DNA from: Campylobacter sp. RM5004
Lineage (GTDB): Bacteria > Campylobacterota > Campylobacteria > Campylobacterales > Campylobacteraceae
Direction of reading: 5' to 3'
DNA length: 64,000 nt
Assembly (NCBI RefSeq): GCF_022369455.1
Contig: NZ_CP059599.1
Span: 1,144,409 to 1,208,408 of the forward strand
The notes below the pieces were generated by a model. That model was not told the DNA's origin and made no database searches. It saw only the letters and a program-made list of their open reading frames with translations. Shown here piece after piece: positions 1 through 8,518 of the stretch (position 1 is its first letter; the number at the start of each line of letters is the position of its first letter). Made by a program: the position numbers and the translations under genes.

Positions 1-1
1 T

Positions 2-2500
2 AAACACATAAATAAAATAGTAAAAAGTCTTTTTATATTCATATTTTTAATAATTGCCTTTGTAATTGTATTAGCTAACGGAATTTCAATTAGGAATTTA
101 GAATTACCAAATATTGAAATAACAGAGCTTTATATAAAACTTGATAAAAAATTAATATTAAATGCAAATAAAGTTTATATCAAAAAAGCAAACAACAATG
201 AAGAAATAAACATCAATGCACTTAGAAAAAAAATCCTAGACTTAAAAGAATTTAAACAAATTTTAGCATTTTTTCAAAATATAAACATTAAAGAAATTAA
301 AGTAAATGATAGCGATAAAATACAAGTTTATTATGATCAAAAACATTTAAATATTTCTAGCAACGACATTGAAACAAATCTAATAATAAATCCATATTTA
401 AATGAATTATTAATAAATATAAGTAGTTTGAGATATAAAGATTTGTATTTTTATGGAGATTTAAGAATTGCAAAAAGCATAGAAATAAAAGGCTATTTGC
501 ATTCTAAAAACAATGATTTAAATGCTAAATTAAATGTAATTAATAGCAAAAATGATTTTTCTTTGGATATAGAAAAATTAGAAATTAAAAATCAAGAAAA
601 AGCTTTGGCTCATTTTGATAAATATTTAAAGCCTATTATGAAAGAATGGCTTATAGATAGGGTAAAATTTGAAAATTTTAAAGGTAGCTTTGCCTTTTAT
701 ATAAAAAATAATAAATTGGAAAAATCATTAGGAGATGGGACATTTTCTAATGTAAATGTAAGATATAACGATAAGGCTCCAATAGCCTATGCAAAAGAAG
801 TAAAACTAGCATTAAATGATATGCAATTAGACATTACAAGCTCTAATTTAAGTTCTTTAAATAATGTTAAAGTAGATAGTTTTAGCCTTAATTTTGATAA
901 TTTATTACGCCCTAATATTTTAATAAATATACAAGCAAATAATGTATTGTATAACGAAGGAATAGAAAAAATCATCAATGCTTATAATGTATTTTTAGGT
1001 TTAAAACAAACTAGTGGAACTTCAAAAGCAAATGTAAAAATAAGCTTAAGAAATGATAAAAAACATGATGTTTTAGTAAATGTTAAATCAAACGGAGCAT
1101 ATACTTTTAATAATCTTAAATTTAATGCTAATGTAAATGTTAGCGTAAATAATAAATTAGTAAATGTTACAGGAGATGCAAATACAAACGAGATTAAAAT
1201 AACTAATGGTGTTTTTAAACTAGATGCGGGAACTAAACTAGCAAGCATAGAAGCTAAAAATCTAAATATTGATTATAAAGAATATTTTAATTTTAGTGAT
1301 AGTGCTAAATTAAACCTTAATCTAAACACCAAAACACTTGAATTTCCTAAACTAAATTCCACGATTTATTTAGGCAATGATTTGCTGATTAAGAGCAAGA
1401 TTATTGATTTGTTGCCGTATTCTAAAAAACTTCAAAGTTTAAAATTTAGCAATGGAGAGATTGAATTAAGTAGTAAAAATGATGTATTTTTTGTAAATAT
1501 TACTAATGCGATGTTTGATTTTAATATCTATAAAAATAATCCTAATAATTTAGATAATAATTATAAATATATTAAAGATGATTTTTATATAAGCATTAAA
1601 AAAGATGAAACAAAAATAACAACTAAAAGCAAATTAGTTGAACTTAGCTCAAAAAATAATAAAACAATTATAAATTTAAACAATGCAATAATTGACGCAA
1701 ATAAACTAGATAATGATAAAAGCGATAATTCTAGCATAGAACTTAATTTAACTAATTCTAAGATTTTTTATAAAGATTTTAATCTTAACTTTGAAAAATT
1801 AAACCTTAATAAAAGCAATTATCAAACTATGATAAAAGCTACTTTTAAAAACGGCGGAGAATTATCGGCTAAAATTAGTAAAGATAGTTTTTTAGCTTAT
1901 ATTAGAGAGCTAAGCCACAAAACATTAAATGAAATCACAAATAAAGAAATCTTTATAAGTGGAGAGATTGACCTAGATGCAAATGGTAAAAATCTTGATG
2001 ATTTTGAGGGTTTATTAAATATTAGAGGGGCATATCTAGCAAATACAAAAAACTATATAAATCTAATAGCGTTTATTGAGAGCGTTCCTAGCATTATGAC
2101 TTTAAATAAACCTGGTTTTACAAAAAAAGGTCTAGGAATTAAGTTTGGCTCAATTGAGTTTAAACATAAAAACAACCTAATAAATATTGAAAATGTAAAT
2201 ATCTTAGGTTATAGCATTGATTGCAGTGGTAAAGGAATTATTAATCTTAATTCAAAAACAGCAGATATTGTTCTAAATATTTTTACCTTAAAAAATACAA
2301 ATAAAATAATCAGCAATATTCCTATCGTAAAAGAGATTTTTATAGGTGGCAAGGATAATAAAATCGCAACTCAGCTAAAAATCAGCGGAAGTCTTGATAA
2401 TCTTGAGTATAAAACTACTCTAGCTAAAGATATTTTAACAAGTCCCTTTGTATTGCTAAAAAATATCGTAACCTTGCCTAAAAACTTAATAATTAGGTGA
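2..2500 (+). CDS. AsmA-like / YhdP-type envelope protein, 5' end outside window
   Basis: The frame is open from base 2 to the stop at 2498-2500, so the start lies upstream of the window; a TTG at 428 is only an internal codon. The visible N-terminus has one hydrophobic anchor (bases about 20-80), followed by a long, Asn/Lys-rich, beta-prone body. The last ~130 residues resemble the AsmA-like C-terminal region: a glycine-rich segment around GSLDNLEYKTTLAKD and a hydrophobic tail. The family (AsmA, YhdP, TamB) consists of inner-membrane-anchored periplasmic proteins linked to lipid transport and outer-membrane homeostasis. Function is inferred from the fold only. A degenerate copy of the window's dispersed repeat lies in frame at 80-99. 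Confidence 0.7.
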   Translation, partial: KHINKIVKSLFIFIFLIIAFVIVLANGISIRNLELPNIEITELYIKLDKKLILNANKVYIKKANNNEEININALRKKILDLKEFKQILAFFQNINIKEIKVNDSDKIQVYYDQKHLNISSNDIETNLIINPYLNELLINISSLRYKDLYFYGDLRIAKSIEIKGYLHSKNNDLNAKLNVINSKNDFSLDIEKLEIKNQEKALAHFDKYLKPIMKEWLIDRVKFENFKGSFAFYIKNNKLEKSLGDGTFSNVNVRYNDKAPIAYAKEVKLALNDMQLDITSSNLSSLNNVKVDSFSLNFDNLLRPNILINIQANNVLYNEGIEKIINAYNVFLGLKQTSGTSKANVKISLRNDKKHDVLVNVKSNGAYTFNNLKFNANVNVSVNNKLVNVTGDANTNEIKITNGVFKLDAGTKLASIEAKNLNIDYKEYFNFSDSAKLNLNLNTKTLEFPKLNSTIYLGNDLLIKSKIIDLLPYSKKLQSLKFSNGEIELSSKNDVFFVNITNAMFDFNIYKNNPNNLDNNYKYIKDDFYISIKKDETKITTKSKLVELSSKNNKTIINLNNAIIDANKLDNDKSDNSSIELNLTNSKIFYKDFNLNFEKLNLNKSNYQTMIKATFKNGGELSAKISKDSFLAYIRELSHKTLNEITNKEIFISGEIDLDANGKNLDDFEGLLNIRGAYLANTKNYINLIAFIESVPSIMTLNKPGFTKKGLGIKFGSIEFKHKNNLINIENVNILGYSIDCSGKGIINLNSKTADIVLNIFTLKNTNKIISNIPIVKEIFIGGKDNKIATQLKISGSLDNLEYKTTLAKDILTSPFVLLKNIVTLPKNLIIR
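80..99 (+). repeat. possible degenerate copy of dispersed repeat inside AsmA-like gene
   Basis: GGAATTTCAATTAGGAATTT differs at one base from the reverse-orientation repeat. It is read as GISIRNL. The family has a similar hydrophobic-to-periplasmic transition here, so chance similarity is possible. Confidence 0.3.
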
Positions 2501-2509
2501 TTTATTTTT

Positions 2510-2529
2510 GGAATTTGAATTAGGAATTA
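2510..2529 (+). repeat. dispersed 20-bp repeat, reverse orientation
   Basis: GGAATTTGAATTAGGAATTA lies in the 65-bp gap just after the AsmA-like gene. It is a single copy with no partner forming a hairpin. Confidence 0.75.
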
Positions 2530-2565
2530 CGAAACAATCTAATAATTAATATTAAAGGAAAGTAA

Positions 2566-3315
2566 GTGCTTAAAATATTAGCTATTTTACTAATTACAAA
2601 TATTTATTCATATCAAATAAATAAGTTAAAAATAAAGCTAGATAGTATTTATAAAAGCTTTCCTTATATTACAAAAGAAATAAAGCAAGACCAAGATGAA
2701 TTTCTAAAAAATATTAGTGATTGTAAAGATGATAATAATTGCATTATAAGTTCTTATAAAGCTAAAATAAAAGAGCTTAGCACTAGTCTTGAAAACTCAA
2801 AAACCTATCCTAAAGAATTAATAGAACATATAAAAATAATTCAAGAAAACTCAACTGAGTGTTATAAGCGTAAATGTGCACTAGATTGTGAAGAGATATC
2901 AATAAATAATTTTTGGCAAGATTTTTTTAGATACAAAGATATAAAAATAAAGCCAAAAATTGTAGATGCTAAGCCTTACTCAAGCCAAGAAGTAAAAGAG
3001 GCTCTTAAATACTGCTGGGATTTAGGGCTTGATAGAAAAGTTTATAAAGATATAGGGCGTGATAATATCTATGGTGTTGATAACGATGTGAGTTATTCTT
3101 TTTATGAAGTTGATAAAAATGGAGAGCTCTATTTTGCAAGTAAAATTAAGGGTAAAAAATACATAAAAAAACATAAAAGTATAACTATAAGTGATGTAAT
3201 TTTAAATGATAAAAATTACTTAGCTTTATTAGGTGAAATTGGAAATATTTTGTTTATAGAAAAAGATTTTTGCAATCATCCTATTAAGAATAAAAATATC
3301 AACAGATTTTCATGA
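2566..3315 (+). CDS. putative periplasmic LprI-like protein, probably frameshifted near its 3' end
   Basis: The start is GTG with AAAGGAA seven bases upstream. A short signal peptide (residues 1-16, ending near SYQ) is followed by a helical Cys-containing region. The spacing of QDQDEFLKNISDC, NNC and SSYKAKIKEL recalls the N-terminal domain of lysozyme inhibitor LprI (DUF1311). Further Cys pairs occur near residues 103-111. The second half has no recognised domain. The frame stops at 3313-3315, but the +1 frame continues open to 3538 with plausible protein sequence, so the intact gene may have been about 320 residues. The domain call is pattern recognition only. Confidence 0.55.
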   Translation: MLKILAILLITNIYSYQINKLKIKLDSIYKSFPYITKEIKQDQDEFLKNISDCKDDNNCIISSYKAKIKELSTSLENSKTYPKELIEHIKIIQENSTECYKRKCALDCEEISINNFWQDFFRYKDIKIKPKIVDAKPYSSQEVKEALKYCWDLGLDRKVYKDIGRDNIYGVDNDVSYSFYEVDKNGELYFASKIKGKKYIKKHKSITISDVILNDKNYLALLGEIGNILFIEKDFCNHPIKNKNINRFS

Positions 3316-3538
3316 GCTTACACAAAGAATTTTTACGATAAATTACAAAGAAAGAGATTATTTTTTTGTTTATAAGATTTACTATTATAATGCATATCCA
3401 ACATATGAAATTTATATACATAGTATTGCAAATATTGTATCTAACGCATATTATCTTTACACAAGAGCATACCCTTATACATTTACTGAATTAGAATCTT
3501 TACATTGTGAAACAAATTTAAAAAAGGAGAAAGAATAA
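3311..3538 (+). pseudogene. detached 3' part of the LprI-like gene (+1 frame)
   Basis: The frame (position 2 mod 3) is open from 3260 to the stop at 3536-3538 and overlaps the end of the previous frame. It has no start codon or ribosome site of its own. It encodes a Tyr-rich segment (FFVYKIYYYNAYPTYEIYIH) ending in KKEKE. The likeliest explanation is a one- or two-base indel between 3260 and 3312, for example in the A-run at 3292-3296 or T-run at 3307-3310. It could be a real mutation, phase variation, or a sequencing error. Confidence 0.6.
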
Positions 3539-3543
3539 TTTCT

Positions 3544-3561
3544 AATTCCTATTTCAAATTC
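3544..3561 (+). repeat. dispersed repeat, forward orientation
   Basis: AATTCCTATTTCAAATTC begins six bases after the stop of the frameshifted reading frame. It is a single copy downstream of a gene, the usual position of this family here. Confidence 0.75.
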
Positions 3562-3669
3562 TTTTAAATTTTAATACTTTTATGGAGTAATTAAGATTTT
3601 TTATTAATTAGTAAAATATAAATTTTTAAAAAATTATATAAATAATATTTTTTATTATCTAAAAAACTT

Positions 3670-3675
3670 TATAAT
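3670..3675 (+). promoter_or_regulatory. -10 promoter element for cytochrome c peroxidase
   Basis: An exact TATAAT lies 29 bases before the start codon, in a very T/A-rich stretch without a clear -35, which fits the Campylobacter housekeeping promoter type. The predicted leader is short, about 20-25 nt, and contains AAAAGGAG. Between 3565 and 3669 I see only AT-rich DNA. Confidence 0.5.
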
Positions 3676-3704
3676 TTTTCTACTTTATTTAAAAGGAGAA
3701 AGTA

Positions 3705-4736
3705 ATGAAAAAAATTATGTTATCTTTAAGTTTATTAGCAAGTTTAAATGCTAGTAGTTTAATAGAAGCTGCAAAAGACGCAGGATTAGTTGCAATTCCT
3801 AGCGATAAAGCAAAGCTTGAAGAATTAATCAAGCAAAACGCACCTGATTATGTAGAATATCCAACCACAAAAGAAAGAGTTGAGTTAGGTAAGAAGCTTT
3901 ATTTTGACCCTAGAATTTCAAAAAGTGGCATAATCTCATGTAATACTTGTCATAATCTAGGGCTTGGTGGAACAGATGGCATACCTGCTAGCACAGGTCA
4001 TAAATGGTCGCCAAACCCACACCATCTAAACTCTCCAACGGTTTATAACTCTGTATTTAACTCATCTCAGTTTTGGGACGGAAGATCAGGTCATTTACAA
4101 GATCAAGCAAAAGGTCCTATTCAATCATCAGTTGAAATGGCTGCAGTTCCTAGCGAAGTAGTTAGCAAGATAACTTCTATTCCTGAGTATGTTCAAGAAT
4201 TTAAACAAGCTTATGGAAAAGATGTAAAAATTGATTTTGACTTAATTGCTACAAGTATAGGAATATTTGAAAGAACTTTAATCACTCCTTCAAGATTTGA
4301 TGATTTTTTAAATGGTAATGAAAAAGCTTTAAGTGATGATGAGAAAAAAGGTCTAAAATTATTTATAGATAAAGGCTGCACCGCTTGTCATACAGGAATT
4401 AACCTTGGCGGAACTCTTCAAGCATTTGAAGTGACTAACAAATATCAATACGCTAATATAGGAGATTTTAAAGGAGATAGCGACGGACTTATAAAAGCTC
4501 CAACTCTAAGAAATATAGCACTAACAGCTCCATATTATCATAATGGTGCGATTTGGGAACTTGAAGAAGCTGTAAAATCTATGGGTAAAATCCAACTAGG
4601 AATTGATATAAATGATAGTGATACTAAATTAATCATTTCGTTTTTAAAATCACTAACAGGTAAAATGCCAGAGATTAGCTACCCTACTCTACCTGCTTCA
4701 ACAAACAAAACCATTAAGCCTGATTTAGAGTATTAA
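3705..4736 (+). CDS. di-haem cytochrome c peroxidase
   Basis: This 343-residue protein has a Sec signal peptide (MKKIMLSLSLLASLNASS) and two c-type haem motifs, CNTCH near residue 85 and CTACH near residue 226. This is the standard arrangement of bacterial CcpA/MauG-type peroxidases, which reduce periplasmic hydrogen peroxide with electrons from cytochrome c. A Met in SMGKIQLG near residue 295 is placed to be a haem ligand. Length is normal for the family. The start follows a strong AAAAGGAG. The gene stands alone and converges on trmL. Campylobacter carries more than one such peroxidase, so I do not assign a specific paralogue name. Confidence 0.92.
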   Translation: MKKIMLSLSLLASLNASSLIEAAKDAGLVAIPSDKAKLEELIKQNAPDYVEYPTTKERVELGKKLYFDPRISKSGIISCNTCHNLGLGGTDGIPASTGHKWSPNPHHLNSPTVYNSVFNSSQFWDGRSGHLQDQAKGPIQSSVEMAAVPSEVVSKITSIPEYVQEFKQAYGKDVKIDFDLIATSIGIFERTLITPSRFDDFLNGNEKALSDDEKKGLKLFIDKGCTACHTGINLGGTLQAFEVTNKYQYANIGDFKGDSDGLIKAPTLRNIALTAPYYHNGAIWELEEAVKSMGKIQLGIDINDSDTKLIISFLKSLTGKMPEISYPTLPASTNKTIKPDLEY

Positions 4737-4741
4737 AAAGT

Positions 4742-4761
4742 CTTAGGATGAAAATCCTAAG
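4742..4761 (+). terminator. hairpin after cytochrome c peroxidase
   Basis: Eight base pairs, CTTAGGAT and ATCCTAAG around a GAAA tetraloop, start six bases after the stop codon. There is no proper U-run, so termination is inferred from the position and the stable loop. Confidence 0.6.
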
Positions 4762-4781
4762 CCTAATTCTATTCGTAATAT

Positions 4782-4857
4782 TAGGAATTTGAATTAGGAT
4801 TTTGCTTTTAATAATTTAAGTTTAATAATCCTTCATGTAAAGTTTTAATTCAAATTC
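4782..4857 (+). repeat. dispersed repeat pair between convergent genes
   Basis: A reverse copy (AGGAATTTGAATTAGGAT, 4783-4800) is followed by TTTTGCTTTTA, a flank shared with copies at 17195 and 46151. A partial forward copy (TAATTCAAATTC, 4846-4857) can pair with it over a ~45-nt loop. The pair sits between ccp (+) and trmL (-). Confidence 0.65.
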
Positions 4858-4873
4858 TAAGGTTTTAATTTGC

Positions 4874-5344
4874 TTATTCTAAAGTAAAGTTAGAATAATT
4901 TTGTCTTAAAGCTTCGCCACTTAAAAATGCTACACTTTGAGCTAAATTTAGCGACCTTCCATAGCTTTTCATAGGAATTAAAAAAGTATTTTTATCATCT
5001 AAAATAGCTTTAATTTCAGGTTGTGGAAGACCAAAACTCTCACTCCCAAAAACAATAAAATCACCTATACTAAAACTAGCATTAAAATAGGCATTGTTTG
5101 ATTTTGTGCTAGCGAATTTCATTTTTGAAATATCATTATTTTCTAAAAAATGCTTAGCATTATCCCAAAAAATAGGCTCTAATTTATCCCAATAATCAAG
5201 CCCTGCGTGCATAATCTTTTTACTTGAAAAGTCCAAAAAATGCGGTCCAACTAAATGCAATTTAAAACCTAAGTTATAACACATTCTACCTATTGTGCCT
5301 ACATTTCCTGCAATTCTTGGCTCAACTAAAACTATATTAAACAT
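4874..5344 (-). CDS. trmL: tRNA (cytidine/uridine-34 2'-O)-methyltransferase TrmL
   Basis: This 156-residue SPOUT-class methyltransferase has the family's N-terminus (MFNIVLVEPRIAGNVGTIGR), the central FGSESFGLP loop and the C-terminal SLNLAQSVA knot segment that binds S-adenosylmethionine. TrmL methylates the ribose of wobble base 34 in leucine tRNAs. Length is typical. It is the last gene of the leftward run and overlaps cca by 8 bp, so the two are probably co-transcribed. Function beyond the family is by homology. Confidence 0.9.
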   Translation of the reverse strand: MFNIVLVEPRIAGNVGTIGRMCYNLGFKLHLVGPHFLDFSSKKIMHAGLDYWDKLEPIFWDNAKHFLENNDISKMKFASTKSNNAYFNASFSIGDFIVFGSESFGLPQPEIKAILDDKNTFLIPMKSYGRSLNLAQSVAFLSGEALRQNYSNFTLE

Positions 5345-6398
5345 TTTTTAAATACTCCTTGATAGCAATTTCTTCGCATTTTAATGCTTCTTCTTTTGAG
5401 CTTATGTTTTCATATAAAACTTTTATTTTATCATCATAAATTCCTAGTTTTAAAGCTCTTTTTTTAATATCTTTATTAAGCCCTAACCATTCTTTTAAGG
5501 GCATTTTAATAGCGATTTTGCATAAATTATAATCATCTATAATGCTAATTTTTGGCTCTTTTGTTAAAAATAAAAGCATTTTTTTATAAGGCATTAATTG
5601 ATAATATATATTAAAATAATCAATGAAATAAAAAAACATTAAAGCAAATCTTTTTTCCTTACAAACTAAAGCTTTATTGTCTTTAATCTTTTTTAAAACT
5701 GAAAAAAAACTAGCTTTACTAACATTAAAACCAAAGCATTTTTCAAATAAATTAAGCTTATATAAATAATAAAGCCCTATTTCTGGATATTTTGCTTCAA
5801 ATAATTTTATTAATTCATTATAAATTCTATCTTTGCTAAGATTTGAAATATCAATTTTTTTTAAATATTCTAAATCTTTTTTATTAGTCTTTAATTTAAA
5901 TCTTGCAATAAATTGAATAAATCTTAAAACCCTTAGCGAGTCTTCTTTAAAAGTATCATAATTTACTATTCTAATAAGCTTTTTTTTACAATCTCTTATG
6001 CCTTTATGTAAATCTAATACTTCTTTAGTAAAAATATTTATCATAATTGTATTCATACAAAAATCTCTTCTTAAAGAGCCTTTATATTCATTATTTTCAA
6101 CTTTTACACTAAAATCTGTATGTAAATTGCCTATTTTTCTTTCAGTTCTTGCAAGTGCTAAATCGTAGTTTTCTTTTTTATATACAAAAAAACTTTTTCC
6201 AACACCTAAAGCATTTAATTCTTTAGCTATTTCCTCCATTTTACTCGGGCTTACATCATAAATTTCTATATCGTAATCATTTGTGTGATTGTTTAGGTAA
6301 ATATCCCTAACACAACCACCTACAAAATAAGCTCTTTTTGTATATTTAAATAAAGTTGATTTGATTTCTAAAAAGGTTTTTTCATTCCAAGGAAGCAT
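5337..6398 (-). CDS. cca: CCA-adding tRNA nucleotidyltransferase / poly(A) polymerase family
   Basis: The N-terminal class II nucleotidyltransferase fold is visible: YFVGGCVRDIYL followed by the metal-binding DYDIE. The LRRDFCMN template-binding segment and KEDSLRVLRFIQF follow near residues 105-165. These are hallmarks of enzymes that build or repair the 3' CCA of tRNA. At 353 residues it is at the short end for the family, and the C-terminus is divergent. Next to it lies a CiaD-like gene, the arrangement recalled from C. jejuni (Cj0788-Cj0789), which supports orthology. Confidence 0.85.
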   Translation of the reverse strand: MLPWNEKTFLEIKSTLFKYTKRAYFVGGCVRDIYLNNHTNDYDIEIYDVSPSKMEEIAKELNALGVGKSFFVYKKENYDLALARTERKIGNLHTDFSVKVENNEYKGSLRRDFCMNTIMINIFTKEVLDLHKGIRDCKKKLIRIVNYDTFKEDSLRVLRFIQFIARFKLKTNKKDLEYLKKIDISNLSKDRIYNELIKLFEAKYPEIGLYYLYKLNLFEKCFGFNVSKASFFSVLKKIKDNKALVCKEKRFALMFFYFIDYFNIYYQLMPYKKMLLFLTKEPKISIIDDYNLCKIAIKMPLKEWLGLNKDIKKRALKLGIYDDKIKVLYENISSKEEALKCEEIAIKEYLKNV

Positions 6399-6760
6399 TA
6401 ATTTTTTAAACGCTCTTCAATGTTTGCTAATAAAAATTCAATAAAAGAAATTGTAATTTCTAATCTTTTTTGCAAATCTTCTTCATTTTGTTTTGTATTT
6501 AAAGCTTCAAAAAGAACCAAAATTCTTTCTTTAATCTTTAATAAATATTGCTTTTCATAGTTTGTTAGCATAGGAGTTTGTTCTTTGTTCTTTTGTATAT
6601 CTTCAATTTTTGATATTAATTCTTCTTCTACGCTTTCTTGATTTATTATCTTAATATCTTCAAGTTTTTCTTCTTTTTTATTTTCATATTCTTTTTTTAC
6701 TTCTTCGGCTGCAACTTGAGATAATCTATCAATCATTTGTGATAATTCTTCATTATTCAT
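6398..6760 (-). CDS. CiaD-like protein (Campylobacter invasion antigen D family)
   Basis: This acidic/basic helical protein of 120 residues has a low-complexity Glu/Lys middle and a conserved-looking helical C-terminus (YEKQYLLKIKERILVLFEAL ... ISFIEFLLANIEERLKN). It has no signal peptide. The chosen ATG at 6760 overlaps the upstream stop as ATGA and has AAGGTGG about 13 bases upstream; a GTG at 6775 would add five residues. In C. jejuni the gene before cca encodes CiaD, a secreted effector of host-cell signalling. Position and the C-terminal pattern suggest the same family. The virulence role is not shown by sequence. Confidence 0.55.
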   Translation of the reverse strand: MNNEELSQMIDRLSQVAAEEVKKEYENKKEEKLEDIKIINQESVEEELISKIEDIQKNKEQTPMLTNYEKQYLLKIKERILVLFEALNTKQNEEDLQKRLEITISFIEFLLANIEERLKN

Positions 6761-6999
6761 ATATTTAATAACCACCTTTTAAACTCATTATATTCTTGTT
6801 CGCTTTTTGCATTCATAAAAAAATCATACATTAATAAATTAAGCTCTAATTTATGAACCTTTGCTCCACTTAATCTAAAAATACCTTCCTTAGCTGCTTG
6901 ATTGTTTTTATCTTTTTTTAAAATATTTTTATAAATCTCAAGGGCTTCAGCTCTTAGCCCTTGTTCTTCATATATTTTTGCAGCTGTTATTGTTTGCAT
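6757..6999 (-). CDS. small TPR-like helical protein
   Basis: The first ~45 of 80 residues read like one tetratricopeptide hairpin ([20 protein letters not shown] followed by an Asn-rich turn and a second helix). The C-terminus is a short helix ending FKRWLLNI. The start lies inside the 3' end of leuB (13-bp overlap), and the stop overlaps the CiaD-like start, so expression is coupled to both neighbours. I do not recognise a named family. A scaffold or protein-binding role is the only reasonable inference. Confidence 0.65.
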   Translation of the reverse strand: MQTITAAKIYEEQGLRAEALEIYKNILKKDKNNQAAKEGIFRLSGAKVHKLELNLLMYDFFMNAKSEQEYNEFKRWLLNI

Positions 7000-8036
7000 T
7001 CACAATACTTTGCTATCAAATTACCCATTTCTTGAGTATTTAATTTAATCTTTGCATTAGCTAAATCAGCACAACCATAGCCTTCACTTATAGCTTTTTT
7101 AACTGCATTTTCTATTTTTGTAGCATTTTCTTCATCATTTAACGCAAATCTTAACATCATAGCAGCGCTTAAAATTGTAGCAATTGGATTTGCAATGCCT
7201 TGCCCAGCAATATCAGGAGCACTTCCGTGAATTGGCTCATATAAACCAACCTTACCACCTATACTTGCACTTGCAAGTAGTCCGATTGAGCCAACAACCA
7301 TACTAGCCTCATCACTTAAAATATCTCCGAATAAATTTTCAGTTAAAATTACATCGAATTGCTTTGGATTTTTTACAAGTTGCATTGCAGCATTATCTAC
7401 ATACATATAACTAAGCTCAACTTCTGGATAATCTTTAGCTAATTCATCGCAAACTTCTCTCCATAAAGCTGAAGTCTCAAGAACATTTGCTTTATCTACC
7501 ATACATAGTTTTTTGCGGCGTTTCATTGTACTTTCAAAACCAATTTTTGCAATTCTAATTATCTCATCACGGCTATATACCATAGTATTGTAAGCTTTAT
7601 CGTATGACTTTTCTCTTGGCTGTCCAAAATAAATTCCGCCCGTTAGCTCTCTTACCACAAGTAAATCAACGCCTTTTACAACCTCAGCTCTAATTGTGCT
7701 AAGCTCTTCAAGTCCTTCATAAACAAAAGCTGGGCGAAGATTAGCAAAAACTCCTAAAGCTTTTCTAAGTGCAAGCAATCCACTCTCAGGTCTTAAATGG
7801 CGTTCTAAATTATCCCATTTAGCTCCACCAATTGCTCCAAATAATACAGCATCAGAATTTAATGCTGTATCGATTGTCTCTTGTGGCAACGGAACTCCAA
7901 CGCTATCAATTGCTGCTCCACCCATTAAGCATTCTTTATATTCTAAATCAGGGCGAACAACTTTTAAAACTTTTATCGCTTCATCAATTATCTCAGGCCC
8001 TATTCCATCACCTTTAATCACACAAATTTTACTCAT
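6987..8036 (-). CDS. leuB: 3-isopropylmalate dehydrogenase
   Basis: This enzyme oxidatively decarboxylates 3-isopropylmalate to 2-oxoisocaproate in leucine synthesis. The NAD-dependent beta-decarboxylating dehydrogenase signature is complete: GDGIGPEI at the N-terminus, [27 protein letters not shown], a YVDNAAMQL segment with catalytic Tyr/Asp context, and the NAD-binding [18 protein letters not shown]. At 349 residues it is full length. It overlaps leuD by 4 bp (ATGA). leuA and leuC are not in the window. Confidence 0.97.
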   Translation of the reverse strand: MSKICVIKGDGIGPEIIDEAIKVLKVVRPDLEYKECLMGGAAIDSVGVPLPQETIDTALNSDAVLFGAIGGAKWDNLERHLRPESGLLALRKALGVFANLRPAFVYEGLEELSTIRAEVVKGVDLLVVRELTGGIYFGQPREKSYDKAYNTMVYSRDEIIRIAKIGFESTMKRRKKLCMVDKANVLETSALWREVCDELAKDYPEVELSYMYVDNAAMQLVKNPKQFDVILTENLFGDILSDEASMVVGSIGLLASASIGGKVGLYEPIHGSAPDIAGQGIANPIATILSAAMMLRFALNDEENATKIENAVKKAISEGYGCADLANAKIKLNTQEMGNLIAKYCECKQ

Positions 8037-8509
8037 TTTGCCACCTTACTAGCATATTCAATAAGCCCACCAGCTGCAAGTAATTCTTGCATAAATTCTG
8101 GAATTGGATTTATTTTATAGCTTTCGTTTTTTGTAATATTTTTAATAACACCATTTGTTATATCTATGTCTAATTCATCATTTTCTGCAATTTTATCAGT
8201 ATCATTGCATTCAAGTATTAAAAGCCCTGTATTATATGCGTTTCTATAAAAAATTCTTGCATAAGTTTTTGCGATTACGCATTTAATATTTGCAGCTTTT
8301 ATAGCTATTGGAGCATGCTCACGACTAGAACCACAGCCAAAGTTTTCGCCTGCAACTATACAATCATTCTCACCAATTTCTTTAAAAAATCCTGGTCTAG
8401 CATCTTCCATAACATAACTTGCTAAAACTTTTTCATCGCTTGTATTTAAATATCTTGCAGCAATGATTAAATCTGTATCTATATTATCGCCAAATTTAAA
8501 AACTTTCAT
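8033..8509 (-). CDS. leuD: 3-isopropylmalate dehydratase small subunit
   Basis: LeuD pairs with the iron-sulfur subunit LeuC to isomerise 2- to 3-isopropylmalate. Diagnostic motifs are [13 protein letters not shown] near the N-terminus and [14 protein letters not shown] in the substrate loop. The 158-residue length suits the short bacterial form. It has an ideal AAAGGAG ribosome site. Its start is only nine bases after the stop of a large autotransporter gene, so it appears to be read from the same transcript. Confidence 0.96.
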   Translation of the reverse strand: MKVFKFGDNIDTDLIIAARYLNTSDEKVLASYVMEDARPGFFKEIGENDCIVAGENFGCGSSREHAPIAIKAANIKCVIAKTYARIFYRNAYNTGLLILECNDTDKIAENDELDIDITNGVIKNITKNESYKINPIPEFMQELLAAGGLIEYASKVAK

Positions 8510-8518
8510 GTATCTCCT

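Noticed and set aside
428-2500. TTG at 428 as the start of the AsmA-like gene
   Set aside because: The same frame is open back to base 2 and encodes the expected membrane anchor, so the gene starts before the window.
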